A DNA stretch of 64,000 nt from Paraburkholderia sp. BCC1886 (GTDB lineage Bacteria > Pseudomonadota > Gammaproteobacteria > Burkholderiales > Burkholderiaceae), in contig NZ_CAAJGK010000049.1 in assembly GCF_900996245.1 (NCBI RefSeq), positions 32,592 to 96,591 of the forward strand, given 5' to 3'. Numbering within the stretch: the first letter of the stretch is position 1; the number at the start of each line of letters is the position of its first letter. The translations under genes and the position numbers were made by a program. This document shows positions 62,324 through 64,000 of this stretch, in pieces. The notes below the pieces were generated by a model that worked only from the letters and a program-made list of their open reading frames with translations, searched no databases and had not been told where the DNA came from.

Positions 62324-63640
62324 ATGACCCGTGACGCAGACGATCACAGCCCGGCCAGCCAGCCGACCCGCGCCGCGGCGGCGGCTTTTGTGGGCACCAC
62401 GATCGAGTGGTACGACTTTTATATCTACGCGACCGCTTCGGCGCTGATTTTCGGCAAGCTGTTCTTTCCGGGCAGCGATCCGTTTTTCGGCACGCTGGCT
62501 TCGTTCGGCACGTTTGCGGTGGGCTTTTTCGCCAGACCGTTCGGCGGACTGGTGTTCGGCCATCTCGGCGACCGCATCGGCCGGAAGAAGGCGCTCGTCG
62601 CCACGCTGGCGATCATGGGGATCGGCACGGTGGGGATTGGTTTTCTGCCGACGTATGCGAGCGCCGGTATCTGGGCGCCGGTGTTGCTGGTGCTGCTGCG
62701 GGTCGCGCAGGGCATCGCGATGGGTGGCGAATGGGGCGGCGCGGTGTTGATGGCGAGCGAGCATGCGCCTGAGGGGCGACGGACTTTTTTCGCTTCTTTC
62801 GCGCAGTTGGGGAGTCCGGCGGGGTTGATCCTGTCGTTGCTGGCGTTTCGCTGGGTGGCTTCCATGGATAAGGAAGCGTTTTTCAGTTGGGGATGGCGCT
62901 TGCCGTTTATTGCGAGCGCATTGTTGCTGGTGGTAGGCCTGCTGATTCGTGCGGGGGTCGACGAGTCGCCGGAGTTCAAGGCGCTCAAGGCCCAGCGGCA
63001 AGTGGCGGCGTTACCGGTCGTCGAGGTCGTGCGCGATGCGTGGCGGACCTTGTTGTTGTGTCTGGGTGCCAATGTGATTGGCGTCGCGGGGGCGTGGTTC
63101 GTCAATACGTTCATGCTGAGTTATACGACGCAGACGCTCGGGCTCGATCGTGGGTTGATTCTGGATTGTCTGTTCGTGGTTGCGTTCGTGCAGTTGTTGA
63201 CCCAGCTGGGGGCTGGGTGGTTTGCTCAGCGGGTGGGGACGGGGCGGTTCCTGAAGGGGGCTGCTGCGTTGGCGATGTTATCGCCTTATCCGATGTTTGC
63301 TTTGGTGTCGACGGGGAGGCCGTTGGCGATCGTTGTCGGGGTTGCTATTGCCGTGATGTGTATGTCCAGTTCTTATGCGGTGATGGCCGGGTTCATGTCG
63401 ACCGCGTTTCCCGTGCGGGTCAGGTATTCGGCGATTTCGCTTTCTTATCAGGTTTGTGCCGCTGTGGCGGGTGGGTTGACGCCTTTGGTGGGGACGCTGC
63501 TCGCGCATCGGTATCCGGGGGATTGGTGGCCTCTGGCGGTTTTTTATAGTTTTCTGGCTGGGGTTTCGTTGGTTTGTATTTCTGTTTTGGGGCGGAGGAG
63601 GGGGAGGGAGGCGGTGGCCACTGTTGTTGCGGGGGGATAA
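62324..63640 (+). CDS. MFS transporter, MHS family
   Basis: 438-residue metabolite:H+ symporter (TIEWYDFYIYATASALIFGK; GDRIGRKKALVATLAIMGIG; RVAQGIAMGGEWGGAVLMAS). AGGAGA precedes ATG. Third gene of the operon: import by this carrier, CoA loading by the transferase, oxidation by the dehydrogenase. The last 200 or so codons favour G or T in the third position, unlike the rest of the operon. Confidence 0.93.
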   Translation: MTRDADDHSPASQPTRAAAAAFVGTTIEWYDFYIYATASALIFGKLFFPGSDPFFGTLASFGTFAVGFFARPFGGLVFGHLGDRIGRKKALVATLAIMGIGTVGIGFLPTYASAGIWAPVLLVLLRVAQGIAMGGEWGGAVLMASEHAPEGRRTFFASFAQLGSPAGLILSLLAFRWVASMDKEAFFSWGWRLPFIASALLLVVGLLIRAGVDESPEFKALKAQRQVAALPVVEVVRDAWRTLLLCLGANVIGVAGAWFVNTFMLSYTTQTLGLDRGLILDCLFVVAFVQLLTQLGAGWFAQRVGTGRFLKGAAALAMLSPYPMFALVSTGRPLAIVVGVAIAVMCMSSSYAVMAGFMSTAFPVRVRYSAISLSYQVCAAVAGGLTPLVGTLLAHRYPGDWWPLAVFYSFLAGVSLVCISVLGRRRGREAVATVVAGG

Positions 63641-63649
63641 AGGGTTGGT

Positions 63650-63687
63650 CGTTGCACTGGGCTGCTTTTTCGTTGCACTGGCTTTTT
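63650..63687. repeat. Imperfect direct repeat of CGTTGCACTGG..CTTTTT
   Basis: Two adjacent copies, 63650-63670 and 63671-63687, each CGTTGCACTGG followed by a CT-TTTTT stretch, just after the last MFS gene. Function unknown; part of the same intergenic element as the hairpin downstream. Confidence 0.7.
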
Positions 63688-63742
63688 GGCCTTTCCTTGA
63701 TTTGTTAGTGGTCTATTAGCGTTCCCCCTGTGCGGGGGGGCA

Positions 63743-63776
63743 CTTACTTCTCTTTGCCGCCGCAAAGAGAAGTAAG
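63743..63776. repeat. 15-bp inverted repeat of an intergenic REP-like element
   Basis: CTTACTTCTCTTTGC / GCAAAGAGAAGTAAG with loop CGCC, flanked by CCCCC-TGTGC-GGGGG on the left and AGCGG-CTCACA-CCGCT on the right. I recall very similar sequence repeated many times between genes in Paraburkholderia genomes, but cannot verify that here. Confidence 0.75.
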
Positions 63777-64000
63777 CAAGAGAAAGCGGCTCACACCGCT
63801 AAGGAAGGTCTGCAAAACCCGTTTTCTGCGCGTGGGCTGTTTGCAGCGCGTGCCACTACATTGCAAACATGCTGCGGCGCTGGTCATAGGTTTTGATTCG
63901 GCCGTGTGATTCACGTTTGCCCGCGCATGAGGCCGCCCACGCCCTCGCGTTTCACGCTTTGAGCAATTGCTTGCGTGCCATCCACAGGTTACCCAGTGCA

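Larger units (their letters stand above)
63641..64000. other. Intergenic region with hairpin-rich repeat element
   Basis: About 360 bases at the window end with no supported gene. It contains an imperfect direct repeat (63650-63687) and a cluster of hairpins around 63724-63800 described separately. The remaining 200 bases show no clear feature. Confidence 0.6.

Overview
The window is high-GC DNA with the gene style of a soil or plant-associated betaproteobacterium of the Burkholderia/Paraburkholderia group. Supporting signs are many LysR regulators, MHS-type MFS carriers, a 'QSSVTLYG' trimeric porin, hydroxycinnamate catabolism genes and a small/large sodium:solute symporter pair beside acs. 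This assignment is inference from gene content, not from a marker gene.

1-10.75 kb: a compact type III secretion (T3SS) operon, all on + : needle candidate sctF, a TPR protein, then sctI-J-K-L-Q-R-S-T-U-V-N-O, mostly joined by ATGA-type overlaps. Secretin (sctC), sctD, translocators and a needle-length ruler (sctP) are not in the window. SctU is only 246 residues and stops before the autocleaving NPTH domain. SctQ carries a GTG with an ideal ribosome site that would yield a separate C-terminal SctQ-C product.

10.8-14.8 kb: two minus-strand genes facing the operon look like secreted substrates. One carries a DUF1521 / metal-ion-inducible autocleavage domain with a GDPHID site, as in rhizobial NopE1. 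The other is a 921-residue protein whose last 270 residues hold four helix-turn-helix-like modules.

15.2-19.8 kb: acs and a two-gene sodium:solute symporter; then tRNA-Ser(GGA) with its terminator (19.8-19.95 kb).

20-34.4 kb: a LuxR regulator, a DUF3237 protein, a Liv-type binding protein, then a feruloyl/coumaroyl-CoA cluster (ech-vdh-fcs-amidohydrolase, minus) divergent from a MarR gene with a perfect operator between them. Next comes a LysR gene divergent from a porin and a hydrolase-MFS-hydrolase cassette.

34.4-42.1 kb: LysR with a divergent MRJP-like secreted protein and a GlcG-like protein; an orfX-sodA-mntH operon under a perfect Fur box; an MFS exporter; a shikimate dehydrogenase-like gene.

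42.1-64 kb: scattered accessory metabolism with LysR regulators (CMD-family protein, two aldo/keto reductases, an MFS-amidohydrolase pair, DMT exporter, LysR-asparaginase pair), CheV, a TPR-glycosyltransferase, SDR, a small SSB, an acyl-CoA dehydrogenase / CoA-transferase / MFS operon, and a terminal intergenic element rich in hairpins.

Main points for follow-up: the SctU lacking its switch domain in a T3SS with no visible ruler, the four-HTH candidate effector, the autocleaving candidate effector, and the paired exported/cytoplasmic hydrolases around a transporter.
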